Assembly (NCBI GenBank): GCA_947632625.1
Contig: CANRPZ010000003.1
Span: forward strand, 1-34,412
Source: an uncultured Bacilli bacterium
GTDB taxonomy: Bacteria > Bacillota_I > Bacilli_A > RF39 > UBA660
Reading direction: 5' to 3'
DNA length: 34,412 nucleotides
Shown here: positions 8,859 through 18,774 of the stretch, piece by piece
Numbering within the stretch: the stretch's first letter is position 1
How the letters are laid out: each line of letters opens with the position of its first letter
The notes under the pieces: generated by a model
Seen by the model: the letters and a program-made list of their open reading frames with translations, nothing else
Told to the model about the DNA's origin: nothing
The model's database searches: none
Made by a program: the position numbers and the translations under genes

Positions 8859-9941
8859 ATGAGTAAACTTAAAGTATATGTTTATGCCATTTGTAAAAAT
8901 GAAAGTAAATTTGTTAAAGATTATATTGCTAGCATGAGTGAAGCAGATGGCATTTATGTATTGGATACTGGTTCACAAGATGATACTGTAAAATTACTAA
9001 AAAAATATAAAAATGTTCATGTAAAAGAAGAAAAAATAGAGCCTTTTCGTTTTGACGTTGCTAGAAATAAATCTTTAGAAATGGTTCCTAAAGATGCGGA
9101 TATTTGTGTTTGTACAGATTTTGATGAGGTCTTTCAAAAAGGATGGCGAAAGAAATTAGAAGAGGTTTGGGTAAAAGAAAATCCAACTCGTGTAGAATAT
9201 TTATATAACTGGAGTTTTAATGAATATGGAAAACCAGCTACAACCTTTTATATGTCTAAAATTCATAAAAGAGATGCTTATATTTGGCATCATCCCGTTC
9301 ATGAGGTTTTAAAATGTTTAATTCCTAATGAAAAAAGTGTAATTGCTGAAGGCATAGTTTTAAATCATCATCAAGATTTTAAAAAACCAAGAACAAGTTA
9401 TTTATCACTTTTGGAATTAAGTGTAAAAGAGGAACCTGAAGATGATCGAAATATGCATTATTTAGGCCGTGAATATATGTATTATCAAAAATGGAATGAA
9501 GCTATTGATACATTAATTCGTCATTTAAATCTAAAAAGTAGTACTTGGAAAGATGAAAGAGCGGCTTCTATGCGATTTATTGCTCGATCTTATATGGGAT
9601 TAAAAAGACCATTAGAAGCTAAAATGTGGTATTTACAAGCCATAAAAGAAGCTCCTTATTTAAGAGAAGCTTATGTTGAACTTGCAGAAATTTATTATAA
9701 TGAGCAAGAATATGATAATAGTTATTACTATTTAACGGAAGCTAATAAAATAAAAACGAAACCAATTAGCTATATTAATGAAGATTTTTGTTGGAATGCT
9801 TATTTTTATGATTTATATAGTGTTGTTTGTTATTATACAAAACATTATGAAGAGGCCATTATAAATGTTAAAAAAGCTATTGAGTTAGACCCTAATAATG
9901 AAAGATTAAAAACCAATTTACAAATAATGGAAAAAAAATAG
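8859..9941 (+). CDS. Glycosyltransferase family 2 with C-terminal TPR-like repeats
   Basis: YAICKNESKFVKDYIASMSEADGIYVLDTGSQDDTVKLL...CTDFDEVF GT-A motifs, then TPR-like helices (MWYLQAIKEAPYLREAYVELAEIYYNEQEYDNSYYYLTEA). Confidence 0.8.
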   Translation: MSKLKVYVYAICKNESKFVKDYIASMSEADGIYVLDTGSQDDTVKLLKKYKNVHVKEEKIEPFRFDVARNKSLEMVPKDADICVCTDFDEVFQKGWRKKLEEVWVKENPTRVEYLYNWSFNEYGKPATTFYMSKIHKRDAYIWHHPVHEVLKCLIPNEKSVIAEGIVLNHHQDFKKPRTSYLSLLELSVKEEPEDDRNMHYLGREYMYYQKWNEAIDTLIRHLNLKSSTWKDERAASMRFIARSYMGLKRPLEAKMWYLQAIKEAPYLREAYVELAEIYYNEQEYDNSYYYLTEANKIKTKPISYINEDFCWNAYFYDLYSVVCYYTKHYEEAIINVKKAIELDPNNERLKTNLQIMEKK

Positions 9942-9961
9942 TCTGATTTTTATCAGGCTAT
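9938..9961. terminator. Bidirectional terminator between convergent genes
   Basis: ATAGTCTGAT/ATCAGGCTAT stem (one G.T pair) with A run on the left; TTTT loop. Confidence 0.6.
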
Positions 9962-11503
9962 TAATTTGGCATGTACAACTAATCTTTCCGTATAATTTGT
10001 ACAAGTTGATAATGTTAAGATTTTATCCCCAGGTTTTACCTCAATATTAAAATCTTCTATGCTTCTTTCTTTAATTAAACTTACAAAATCATTAAAATCT
10101 TCATCAGTTTCAAAATAATTTTGTAGATAATCGGTAGTTTTGGGAACTTTATAAATAGAAAAAATCTGATACTTATGACTTTCGTAAATTGTGTCAAAGG
10201 TAATAATTAAATTTTCTGTATTGCTATACCAACTTTTCTTAAGAGCATTCGATAATGTTCCGAACATAACACTACTATAGTACATAGTATGACCAAATAT
10301 TATTGTATTATCATCCATTTCATAATCATTATTTCGATAATCCATAAAAATCCAACCGTTTTTATCCTCTTCATTATAAAGATTATGTTTTAAATAATAC
10401 TCATTATCTTTGGCTTGGACAACAGGATAGTCAATATTTGTGTCGTTTACTTTAAGCCATCCCACTACATCTGGATTTATAGATAAAATAGATGCAATAT
10501 AATTATTTTTAATTTCTCGTTGGGGATCAATTTCGTCTATTAAAGCAGGTGGCGTTTGATTATCTCGAATCGTTTCCCGAATATTTTCTTGAATTTCATT
10601 AACCTCTTGTAGTGATTTATAATTTGTAATAACAATATATAAAATAATTCCGGAAACGAGTATGACTAAAATTGAACCAATAATTTTTAATGTATTCATC
10701 ATGATTTGAATGAAAAGATTATTATTTAAGTATTCTTTGGAATAGACTAGTTCAATTTTGATTTTATTTTTGCGAATTTTTTTATTTAATTTTTTTAAAT
10801 ATTCAATCGATTTACTATCTTTAATATTAGAATAGATTAAGATTTTAATATTGCGCAAGCGATTATCACATAAAATTTCTAGAATAGTTTCTAAATCTTG
10901 TTTGTTATAAACATCCAAATGAATTGTTTTTAAATATTTGTTAATATTACAAAAAGCTAAAAAGTCATCTTTGTCATCTTCATCTAATAAAGTATCAATA
11001 TGAACATTCATTTTATAAAATATTTTAGAATAACTTGTTAAATTATTGCTTTGCATAAAATGACTAAGGTAAAATAGCTCGGTTCTCGATTCAGAATGAA
11101 TGCCCTTTTTATCTAACATTTCAATCATATAGGATGGAATATGTTCGGCTTCTATGTAGTTAATATTTTTATTTTCTAGAATTTTTTCATATAACTCATA
11201 GGATAGGGGAGCATTTTCTCTTATACATACCGCTGTAATATAAGGATTTTTTCTTAATAAATCTAATATGAAGATTGCAAGTTCATTATTTTCAAATGTA
11301 ACTCGATACACTTTTTTTTCTTGGCATATTTCATTAATAAATAAAGAAACTAGCTTTTCATTATCTAATATATAGTTTGGCGTAAAAATAAGTTCACTAT
11401 CATTAATTATATTAGTGTTTGATAAATTTGGTTTAACCGAAGGGGCATTTTTATATGCAAAAATAAGGGAATCATTGTAAATACTAATTTGAATTTTTTG
11501 CAT
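9953..11503 (-). CDS. Class B-like sortase with about 265-aa N-terminal cytosolic domain before the TM helix
   Basis: C-terminal domain IDYPVVQAKDNEYYLKHNLYNEEDKNGWIFMDYRNN...IIFGHTMYYSSVMFGTL...LTLSTCTNYTERLVVHAKL (His, TLSTC Cys, Arg). TM helix IIGSILVILVSGIILYIVI. Start set at ATG 11503 (RBS AAAGGTGGTG). Confidence 0.88.
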   Translation of the reverse strand: MQKIQISIYNDSLIFAYKNAPSVKPNLSNTNIINDSELIFTPNYILDNEKLVSLFINEICQEKKVYRVTFENNELAIFILDLLRKNPYITAVCIRENAPLSYELYEKILENKNINYIEAEHIPSYMIEMLDKKGIHSESRTELFYLSHFMQSNNLTSYSKIFYKMNVHIDTLLDEDDKDDFLAFCNINKYLKTIHLDVYNKQDLETILEILCDNRLRNIKILIYSNIKDSKSIEYLKKLNKKIRKNKIKIELVYSKEYLNNNLFIQIMMNTLKIIGSILVILVSGIILYIVITNYKSLQEVNEIQENIRETIRDNQTPPALIDEIDPQREIKNNYIASILSINPDVVGWLKVNDTNIDYPVVQAKDNEYYLKHNLYNEEDKNGWIFMDYRNNDYEMDDNTIIFGHTMYYSSVMFGTLSNALKKSWYSNTENLIITFDTIYESHKYQIFSIYKVPKTTDYLQNYFETDEDFNDFVSLIKERSIEDFNIEVKPGDKILTLSTCTNYTERLVVHAKLIA

Positions 11504-11592
11504 AAGTTCACCACCTTTTTTTACTCTTATGATACTATAATAACACAAATTTACACTTTTTTATAAAAAAATGTAGCATTTAGGTATTTTTA

Positions 11593-11601
11593 TGTTATAA
11601 T
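11593..11601 (+). promoter_or_regulatory. Extended -10 promoter (TGTTATAAT)
   Basis: TG (11593-11594), one base, TATAAT (11596-11601), upstream of ATG 11643. Confidence 0.55.
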
Positions 11602-11642
11602 TAAGACATAATAAAAGTAAAGTAGAAAGAGGTAAGAAAAAA

Positions 11643-12272
11643 ATGAAAAGAGTTTTAGGCTTAATCGTTTTAGCAATGATGGTAGTTTTACCAATGAAAG
11701 TAAACGCTGCTTTAGATTTTTCAGGATTTACCTGTGATGATAAAGTTACAGCAGCAGATGGAAGTGTCACAAAGACATGTTATATTACAGGAAAGGCAAC
11801 AAATGGTAGTTCAATTTCAACATTTACTGGAACTTTGACATTACAAAATATGTCAATTAAAACAGTAACAGCAAGTTCTCCTTGGACAAATGAATCAAGT
11901 GGAACAAGTTTGAGATTTACATCACAAACACCTGTATCAAGTTCAAGTTTTACAATTGCAACTATAGTTTTTAGTGTTGATAATACGGCAGAAAAATGTG
12001 CTGTACAATTGATTCCATGCTATGATGAAAGTGGAAACTTTGGTTGCGGTAATGCTGTTGAGGTTACAGAAGAACAATTTTGTAAAGTAGTAGATGGTAC
12101 TTATTATGGTAAAGATGGAAGCGTTGTTACTGCTGATGTTTATAACGCACAATGTGTAACAAATCCACAAACTGGTAATTTTGTACCTTATGTAGTAATC
12201 ATTGCTGGAATTGCTTTAGCTGTAGGTGTATTCGTAATTTCAAGAAAAAATACAAAATTATATAGAATATAG
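11643..12272 (+). CDS. Secreted cell-wall-anchored protein with NPQTG sorting signal
   Basis: Signal peptide MKRVLGLIVLAMMVVLPMKVNAA; C-terminal NPQTGNFVPYVVIIAGIALAVGVFVISRKNTK (sorting motif, hydrophobic helix, positive tail). Confidence 0.85.
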   Translation: MKRVLGLIVLAMMVVLPMKVNAALDFSGFTCDDKVTAADGSVTKTCYITGKATNGSSISTFTGTLTLQNMSIKTVTASSPWTNESSGTSLRFTSQTPVSSSSFTIATIVFSVDNTAEKCAVQLIPCYDESGNFGCGNAVEVTEEQFCKVVDGTYYGKDGSVVTADVYNAQCVTNPQTGNFVPYVVIIAGIALAVGVFVISRKNTKLYRI

Positions 12273-12308
12273 TTACAAAAAAATCTATTCTGATTAAGAA
12301 ATAATTTA

Positions 12309-12337
12309 AAAGAAAGTTCTAAACAACTTTCTTTTTT
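12309..12337 (+). terminator. Rho-independent terminator
   Basis: AAAGAAAGTT-CTAAAC-AACTTTCTTT followed by T run. Confidence 0.75.
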
Positions 12338-12377
12338 CATAGTTTTAAATAGAATAATTGGAAAGGATAGTAAAAAA

Positions 12378-13856
12378 ATGGAAAAAAGTGAAATTATAAA
12401 ATCGATTGCGACGCGTGGCAATGGAGAAATTTATTTAGGAGTAGTAGGGGCGGTAAGATGTGGTAAAAGTACTTTTATTAAACGTTTTATTGAAAATTTA
12501 GTAGTACCTAATATAGAGGATGAGTACGAAAAAAGAAAATGTTTGGATGAAATACCACAAAGTGCTGAAGGAAAAGCTATTATGACTACCGAACCTAAAT
12601 TTGTTCCTTCTAGTGGAGCAACCATTAAAGTAGATGAATTTGAAACTAAAATTAAATTAGTAGATTGTGTTGGATATGTCATTAAAGGCGCAACAGGACA
12701 TATTGATGAAGATGGTAACCCAAGGATGGTAAAAACACCATGGTTTGAAGAGTCAGTACCTTTTTACGAAGCTGCAGAAATTGGTACGGAAAAAGTCATC
12801 AAAGATCATGCTACAATTGGTATTGTTATGACCTCTGATGGAACTTTTGGCGAAATTCCTCGCGAAAATTATTTAGAGGCTGAAGAAAAAATTATTGGAG
12901 AATTACAAGAATTAGGAAAACCTTTTATTGTTATTTTAAATACCAAAAATAAAGAGAGTGGTAGTGCAATAACTTTATCAAATGAACTTAGAAATACTTA
13001 TAATGTGCCTGTTATTCCACTTAATGTTGCAGAAATGACAGAACCAGAAATTTTGAATGTTTTAAAAGAGGCTTTATATGAATTCCCAGTTTTAGATATA
13101 AAAGTAAACATTCCAAAATGGGTTCATGTATTAGATAATCATCATGAAATCAAAAAACATTATTTAGAAAAAATGCAAGAAAGTGTTATTTCTGTTAATA
13201 AAATTCGTGATGTAGAAAATATTCTAAATTCCTTTAATGAGTCAAACTATATTTCTAAAAGTTATATTAGTGATGTTGATACCTCAACCGGAAATGTAAC
13301 AATTGCTTTAGAAAGTAGCGATGAATTATACAATACCGTTTTAAAAGATTTAATGGGAGATATGGTAACGACAAAAGCTGGTTTATTAAAAATATTTACA
13401 ACGTATAAAGAAGGAAAAGAAGAAATGGATGGTATACGAGATGCCCTTAAAATGGCTAAAAGTACTGGGTATGGAATTGTATATCCTAACCTAAAAGATA
13501 TGACGCTTTCAACGCCAGAAATTATTAAGCAAGGCTCTCGCTATGGTATTAAATTAAAGGCCGTTGCTTCTAGTATTCATTTAATGAAAGTTAATGTTGA
13601 ATCCACATTTGAACCAATTATTGGAACAGAAATGCAAAGTAAAGAGTTAATTAATTATATTATGAAAGATTATGAAACAGATCCATCAAGTATTTGGAAA
13701 AGTGAAATCTTTGGACGTAGCCTTGATGTAATTGTAAAAGAAGGAATCCAAGCCAAACTTTCAGTTATGCCAGAAAATGTTCGCTATAAAATGAGCCAAA
13801 CAGTAACAAAAATTGTCAATAAGGGATCAAATAATTTAATTACGATTGTCCTATAA
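12378..13856 (+). CDS. spoIVA: Stage IV sporulation protein A (spore coat morphogenetic ATPase)
   Basis: MEKSEIIKSIATRGNGEIYLGVVGAVRCGKSTFIKRFIENLVVPNI...KRKCLDEIPQSAEGKAIMTTEPKFVPSSGA, distinctive SpoIVA N-terminus with Walker A. Confidence 0.95.
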   Translation: MEKSEIIKSIATRGNGEIYLGVVGAVRCGKSTFIKRFIENLVVPNIEDEYEKRKCLDEIPQSAEGKAIMTTEPKFVPSSGATIKVDEFETKIKLVDCVGYVIKGATGHIDEDGNPRMVKTPWFEESVPFYEAAEIGTEKVIKDHATIGIVMTSDGTFGEIPRENYLEAEEKIIGELQELGKPFIVILNTKNKESGSAITLSNELRNTYNVPVIPLNVAEMTEPEILNVLKEALYEFPVLDIKVNIPKWVHVLDNHHEIKKHYLEKMQESVISVNKIRDVENILNSFNESNYISKSYISDVDTSTGNVTIALESSDELYNTVLKDLMGDMVTTKAGLLKIFTTYKEGKEEMDGIRDALKMAKSTGYGIVYPNLKDMTLSTPEIIKQGSRYGIKLKAVASSIHLMKVNVESTFEPIIGTEMQSKELINYIMKDYETDPSSIWKSEIFGRSLDVIVKEGIQAKLSVMPENVRYKMSQTVTKIVNKGSNNLITIVL

Positions 13857-13912
13857 AAACCAATTGATTTGTCAATTAAAGGTAAAAAAGAGGTTTAAAT
13901 AGTGTATAATCT

Positions 13913-13977
13913 TACTAAAAATTTAAAAAATAATGTTTTTTTCTTGCTTTTCTAAATTATTTTTGCTATTTTTAGTA
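13913..13977 (+). promoter_or_regulatory. Long imperfect stem-loop in the hup leader
   Basis: TACTAAAAA (13913-13921)/TTTTTAGTA (13969-13977) and AAAAATAAT (13926-13934)/ATTATTTTT (13956-13964), with a symmetric 4x4 internal loop. Confidence 0.5.
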
Positions 13978-14024
13978 TGTAAGGGTATAGACGACCTTAT
14001 AAAAATAATTGGAGGTAAGAAAAA

Positions 14025-14297
14025 ATGTCAAAACAAGAATTAGTAGAAATTATTGCTACAAAAACTGGTTTAACAAAAGCTGATGCAGCTCGTGCATTAG
14101 ATGCAACACTAGAAGGAATTACTCAAGGACTTAAAAAAGAAGGAAAAGTTACTTTTGTAGGATTTGGTACTTTCAGTGCTAAAAAAAGAGAAGCACGTAA
14201 TGGAATTAATCCATTAACAAAACAACCAATTTCAATTCCTGCCAAAACAGTTGCATCATTTAAAGCTGGAAGCAAATTAAAAGATGCTCTTAACTAA
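14025..14297 (+). CDS. hup: HU-family DNA-binding protein
   Basis: MSKQELVEIIATKTGLTKADAARALDATLEGITQGLKKEGKVTFVGFGTF...ARNGINPLTKQPISIPAKTVASFKAGSKLKDALN. Confidence 0.97.
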   Translation: MSKQELVEIIATKTGLTKADAARALDATLEGITQGLKKEGKVTFVGFGTFSAKKREARNGINPLTKQPISIPAKTVASFKAGSKLKDALN

Positions 14298-14315
14298 TTT
14301 GAAAAAATTGGTTTA

Positions 14316-14349
14316 AAAAAATTAGCACATTGGTGTTAATTTTTTTTTG
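14316..14349 (+). terminator. Rho-independent terminator of hup
   Basis: AAAATTAGCAC-ATTG-GTGTTAATTTTTTTTT. Confidence 0.75.
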
Positions 14350-14424
14350 AAACTTTACATAAAAATAATGGGAACAAATTGACTTTTAAAGTAGTGGTGC
14401 GTATACTTAATATGAGGTATAAAT

Positions 14425-15216
14425 ATGAAAGAACGTATTATAGGTGCGGTACTTATTCTATTAATTGGAATTCCACTCATCATGATTGGTGGAAAAGTCT
14501 TTACATTAAGTTGTTCTTTATTTGCTGTTTTAGCATTAAAAGAAATTATGGAATTAAAAGAACATCATAATCAAATTCCTAAAGGAATCTTTTTCATTTG
14601 TGTAATAGATCTAGTGTTGTTCTTGTTTTCTTCTTTAAAAAATGATTCCTTATTTTTAAATTTACCTTATAAGTATTTGCTTTTTACGTTTTTATCCCTA
14701 TTTGTTCCAACATTGCTTTATAAAAAAGAAAAGTATACTACTAAAGAAGCAATGTATTTACTGGGTAGCGTTTTATTTTTAGCCCTTGCTTTTTATAGTA
14801 TTATTTTTGTAAGAAATTATAATATTTATATTTTTGTTTACTTATTATTTATTTCTATATTTACGGATAGTTTTGCTCTATTTGTGGGAAAACTAATAGG
14901 GAAACATAAATGTAGTCCTATTATAAGTCCTAAAAAAACGTGGGAAGGCTGTATTGGAGGATGTTTTTTTGGTGTTGTTTTATCCCTAATTTATTATTTT
15001 TGGTTTATTGAGGCGTTTAGTCTACCGATTGTATTCTTAACGATATTCTTATCTATTATTGGTCAGGTAGGAGATTTGGTCTTTAGTAAAATAAAAAGAG
15101 AAAATAAAATAAAAGATTTTAGTCATTTAATTCCAGGGCATGGAGGAATTTTAGATCGTTTTGATAGTTTCATATTTATTGTGATGACTTATATACTATT
15201 TATAGGGATTCTTTAA
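14425..15216 (+). CDS. cdsA: Phosphatidate cytidylyltransferase
   Basis: Multi-TM protein with CdsA signature (SPKKTWEGCIGG...GQVGDLVFSKIKRENKIKDFSHLIPGHGGILDRFDS). Confidence 0.95.
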   Translation: MKERIIGAVLILLIGIPLIMIGGKVFTLSCSLFAVLALKEIMELKEHHNQIPKGIFFICVIDLVLFLFSSLKNDSLFLNLPYKYLLFTFLSLFVPTLLYKKEKYTTKEAMYLLGSVLFLALAFYSIIFVRNYNIYIFVYLLFISIFTDSFALFVGKLIGKHKCSPIISPKKTWEGCIGGCFFGVVLSLIYYFWFIEAFSLPIVFLTIFLSIIGQVGDLVFSKIKRENKIKDFSHLIPGHGGILDRFDSFIFIVMTYILFIGIL

Positions 15217-15229
15217 GGAGGAAAAAAAT

Positions 15230-16279
15230 ATGTGGTTTTTAACAATACTTGTATTAATTTTAATATTAGGAATTATTATTTTGGTGCATGAATTTGGACA
15301 TTTTATTTGGGCGAAAGCTTTTAAAGTTCATATTTATGAATTCTCAATTGGGATGGGGCCTGTTGTTCATACTCATAAGGGCAGGGATGGCATTAATTAT
15401 AACATACGTGCTTTTCCAATTGGTGGCTTTGTTTCTATGGCTGGAGAGGTATACGATGATGATGACAAAATCGATAAAAAGAAATTAATGTGTAATAAAC
15501 CTTGGTTTCAACGATTAATCATATTAGTAGCAGGCGTTGTTAACAATTTTATTTTAGCAATTTTGATTTTGTTTTTTATGGGATTGTTTCTTGGATCTAC
15601 GACGACAAAACCGATTGTTGGAACTGTTTTAGAAAATTCAGCAGTAGCCGAATCTGGAATAGAGGTTGGCGATCAAATTTTGGCGATTAATGATATAAAA
15701 GCAAATTCTTGGGATAAATTACAAATTGCTTTATATCGTAAGAATGAAAGTGGTACTTACACTTTTAAAATTAAAAAAGCAAATGGAGAAGAAAAAACGG
15801 TTTCGGTAACTCCTAAAAAAGTTACAAATGAAGATGGAACAGAAACTATGCAATTTGGTTTAGGATTAGATACGACAAAACATTACGGATTCTTTGCTAG
15901 TTTAAAATATGCCTTTTTAAAGTTTGGTAGTATCGTTTCTTCTATGATGTTAACCATTACAAGTTTATTTACGGGAAAAATATCTTTAAATGCCTTATCT
16001 GGACCAGTAGGAATTTATGGGGTTATTGGTGAATCTTTAAGTATAGGATTTTCTCAAATTGTTTATATTATAGCCTTTTTAAGTATTAATGTTGGTTTTA
16101 TTAATATTTTGCCATTCCCAGCCTTTGATGGTGGTAGAGTTCTATTCTTGCTTATCGAAAAAATAAAAGGAAAACCGGTAGATGCAAAGTTAGAGAATGC
16201 TTTTCATACCATTGGATTTTTCTTGTTAATGATTTTGATGCTTTATATAACAATTCAAGATATTATCAAGTTATTTTAA
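15230..16279 (+). CDS. rseP: Site-2 metalloprotease RseP/RasP with PDZ domain
   Basis: HEFGHFIWAK zinc motif, PDZ region, NILPFPAFDGGRVLFLLIE motif. Confidence 0.95.
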   Translation: MWFLTILVLILILGIIILVHEFGHFIWAKAFKVHIYEFSIGMGPVVHTHKGRDGINYNIRAFPIGGFVSMAGEVYDDDDKIDKKKLMCNKPWFQRLIILVAGVVNNFILAILILFFMGLFLGSTTTKPIVGTVLENSAVAESGIEVGDQILAINDIKANSWDKLQIALYRKNESGTYTFKIKKANGEEKTVSVTPKKVTNEDGTETMQFGLGLDTTKHYGFFASLKYAFLKFGSIVSSMMLTITSLFTGKISLNALSGPVGIYGVIGESLSIGFSQIVYIIAFLSINVGFINILPFPAFDGGRVLFLLIEKIKGKPVDAKLENAFHTIGFFLLMILMLYITIQDIIKLF

Positions 16280-16304
16280 GAAATCTTTTCAGGTTTCTTT
16301 TTAA
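16278..16304 (+). terminator. Rho-independent terminator of rseP
   Basis: AAGAAATC-TTTTCA-GGTTTCTT stem (one T.G pair) plus T run. Confidence 0.6.
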
Positions 16305-16364
16305 ATGCTTGTGTTTTTTTTCTTTTTTTTATATAATGTTTAGTAGTAACAATAGGAGTAGCGT

Positions 16365-17609
16365 ATGAGAAGAATATTAGCGAGTATGGATATTGGTTCA
16401 AATTCAATTAAATTAATTGTAGCAGAACTTGTTAAAAGAAAAATCAATATTTTAGCTGTTGCTGAAACTGAAACAAAAGGAATCAAAAATGGCTTGGTAG
16501 TGAATAAAGAGTCTTTTTGCTCAACTTTAAAAGAAACTCTAAAAAAAGCCGAAGATATTCTTGGTTTAAAGGTTAAAAAAATAATTATTACAGTGCCTTC
16601 TTTTCATACAGAATTTTTATTAAGTGAAGGAAATACTACGATTACAAACGAAAGTAAAGTTGTTAAAGGAATAGATATTGTCCGTGCTATGCAAGCTTCT
16701 ATTTATAATAAAATTCCTGATACTTATGAAATGGTCGATCTTGTTCCAACTGGTTTTAAAATTAATGAAAAAGAGATTGTTAAAAATCCTTTAGAGCAAA
16801 CGGCAGAAAAGTTAATGGTAAGAACAATGATTACGAGTGTTCCAAAAGAAAATTTAGCTCCAATATTAGAATGTTTTAAAAAGCTAGAGGTAGAGGTCAT
16901 TGGTACGAATTTTTCAACAGTTGGAGATTATTATGCTTTTAAAAATGAAAAATTGAATAATGAAATAGGGGCAGTTATAAATATTGGGAGTGCCACCACA
17001 ACCGTTTCCATTTTTAATAAAGGCATTCTAATTAATACAAATACGATTGAAATGGGTGGACAAAATATCGATAATGATATATCATTTATATATAAAGTAA
17101 CCAAGATGGATGCGAAAAAGATTAAAGAAAGTTTAGGTCTTGCTCATAATAGACAAGCCTTGGCTAGCAATCAAATTGTGGTTACGAATAAATTAGGAGA
17201 AGATGTTTCAATTAATCAATATGAATTAAGTGAAATTATCATGAGCCGTTTGGAAGAAATATTAAATATTGCGAAAAAACAAATTAATTACTTAACAAAA
17301 AAAGAAATTCATTATATAATAGTATCGGGCGGCGTAAGTGAAACCGCAGATTTTCAATTAATACTAGAAAGTGTTTTTGGAAAAAGTGCTAAACTTATGA
17401 ATGTTCAAGAAATTGGAGTTCGCGATAATAAATATTCTGCGGCGTTAGGTATTCTTAAAAATTTTGATAGTAAATTAAGATTACGTGGTAAAGATTTTTC
17501 GATTTTTTCACCAGAAGAAATGGAAGAATTAAGTGGTAAACATAGAAAATTAAATATATCGGATAATTCTGTTCTAGGAAAATTATTTGGATATTTTTTT
17601 GATAATTAA
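16365..17609 (+). CDS. ftsA: Cell division protein FtsA
   Basis: Actin-like fold motifs (ASMDIGSNSIKLIVAEL, GAVINIGSATTTVSIF, IIVSGGVSETADF), C-terminal amphipathic helix SVLGKLFGYFFDN, directly upstream of ftsZ. Confidence 0.93.
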   Translation: MRRILASMDIGSNSIKLIVAELVKRKINILAVAETETKGIKNGLVVNKESFCSTLKETLKKAEDILGLKVKKIIITVPSFHTEFLLSEGNTTITNESKVVKGIDIVRAMQASIYNKIPDTYEMVDLVPTGFKINEKEIVKNPLEQTAEKLMVRTMITSVPKENLAPILECFKKLEVEVIGTNFSTVGDYYAFKNEKLNNEIGAVINIGSATTTVSIFNKGILINTNTIEMGGQNIDNDISFIYKVTKMDAKKIKESLGLAHNRQALASNQIVVTNKLGEDVSINQYELSEIIMSRLEEILNIAKKQINYLTKKEIHYIIVSGGVSETADFQLILESVFGKSAKLMNVQEIGVRDNKYSAALGILKNFDSKLRLRGKDFSIFSPEEMEELSGKHRKLNISDNSVLGKLFGYFFDN

Positions 17610-17621
17610 GGAGAGTGTATT

Positions 17622-18713
17622 ATGGACGGAGTAGGAACAAATGGACTTAAGTTAAATCCAATTGCTAAAATTAAAGTATTTGGTGTTGGTGGCGGTGGAT
17701 GTAACGCCGTTAATCGAATGGTAGAAGAAGGAGTACAAGGTGTCGAGTTTTACGTAGTAAATACGGATAAACAAGTATTAGATACCTCTAAAGCAGAACA
17801 TAAAATCCAAATTGGAGAAAGTATTACAGGAGGACGTGGAGCTGGATCTAATCCAGAGGTAGGACGCGAAGCCGCATTAGAGAATAAAAGTGAGATTGAA
17901 AATGCAATTCGTGGAGCTGATATGGTCTTTATTGCTTGTGGTTTAGGTGGTGGTACTGGAACGGGTGCTGCACCAGTCGTTGCAGAAATTGCCCAAGAAT
18001 TAGGAGCTTTAACCGTTGGAATTGTAACAAAGCCTTTTCGCTTTGAAGGAACAACGAGAATGGAACATGCTTTAGTTGGTTTAGAGGAATTAAAAAAACA
18101 TGTGGATACTTTAATCATTATTCCAAATGATCGTTTAAGAGATATTATTGATAAAACCACAACTTTTGAAGATGCCTTTAAAGAGGTCGATAATGTTTTA
18201 CATAGAGGAGTACAATCTATTTCAGATTTAATTGCTGTAACTGGACTTATTAACCTTGATTTTGCGGATGTTAAAACAGTAATGCAAAACTCTGGTACGG
18301 CTTTAATTGGAATTGGTATGGGAATTGGTGATAATCGTGCAGTGGATGCTGCAGAACAAGCTGTATCAAGTACACTATTGGAAACAACAATAGAAGGAGC
18401 AACCGATGCTATAGTAAACGTTACTGGTGGAGCCTCTTTAGGAATGTTTGAAACGGAAGAAGCCGTTGAAGCTGTACGAGCAGCAGCAGGGAATGATGTA
18501 AATATTATCTTTGGTGCAATTAAAAATGAAAATTTAAATGATGAGGTAATCGTTACCGTTATAGCAACAGGATTTGATGGAGCCAAAAAAGAAAGAGAAA
18601 ATCGAGATGAAATGAATACCTCTCGTGAACAAAAAATGAAGAGAAGCTTCGATGAAGATATGGATTCTGAATATGATATCCCACCATTTTTAAGAAATCA
18701 TGATGATTTTTAA
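17622..18713 (+). CDS. ftsZ: Cell division protein FtsZ
   Basis: Tubulin signature [17 protein letters not shown]-terminal peptide [13 protein letters not shown]. Confidence 0.98.
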   Translation: MDGVGTNGLKLNPIAKIKVFGVGGGGCNAVNRMVEEGVQGVEFYVVNTDKQVLDTSKAEHKIQIGESITGGRGAGSNPEVGREAALENKSEIENAIRGADMVFIACGLGGGTGTGAAPVVAEIAQELGALTVGIVTKPFRFEGTTRMEHALVGLEELKKHVDTLIIIPNDRLRDIIDKTTTFEDAFKEVDNVLHRGVQSISDLIAVTGLINLDFADVKTVMQNSGTALIGIGMGIGDNRAVDAAEQAVSSTLLETTIEGATDAIVNVTGGASLGMFETEEAVEAVRAAAGNDVNIIFGAIKNENLNDEVIVTVIATGFDGAKKERENRDEMNTSREQKMKRSFDEDMDSEYDIPPFLRNHDDF

Positions 18714-18725
18714 TAAAGGACAAAA

Positions 18726-18754
18726 AATGACATAAAAAAATGTCTTTTTTTTTT
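18726..18754 (+). terminator. Rho-independent terminator of ftsZ
   Basis: GACAT (18729-18733)/ATGTC (18740-18744) followed by long T tract. Confidence 0.6.
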
Positions 18755-18774
18755 ATAATTTTTAGGGTGATTCT

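Noticed and set aside
13863-13878. AATTGA-TTTG-TCAATT hairpin after spoIVA as terminator
   Set aside because: Perfect 6-bp arms but no T-tract follows; too weak to call.
14379-14570. 63-aa plus-strand ORF
   Set aside because: Overlaps cdsA in another frame; cdsA has clear motifs.
15288-15488. 66-aa plus-strand ORF
   Set aside because: Out-of-frame ORF inside rseP.
17750-18586. 278-aa minus-strand ORF
   Set aside because: Antisense shadow of ftsZ; low-complexity Ser/Thr/Ala/Pro composition and no RBS.
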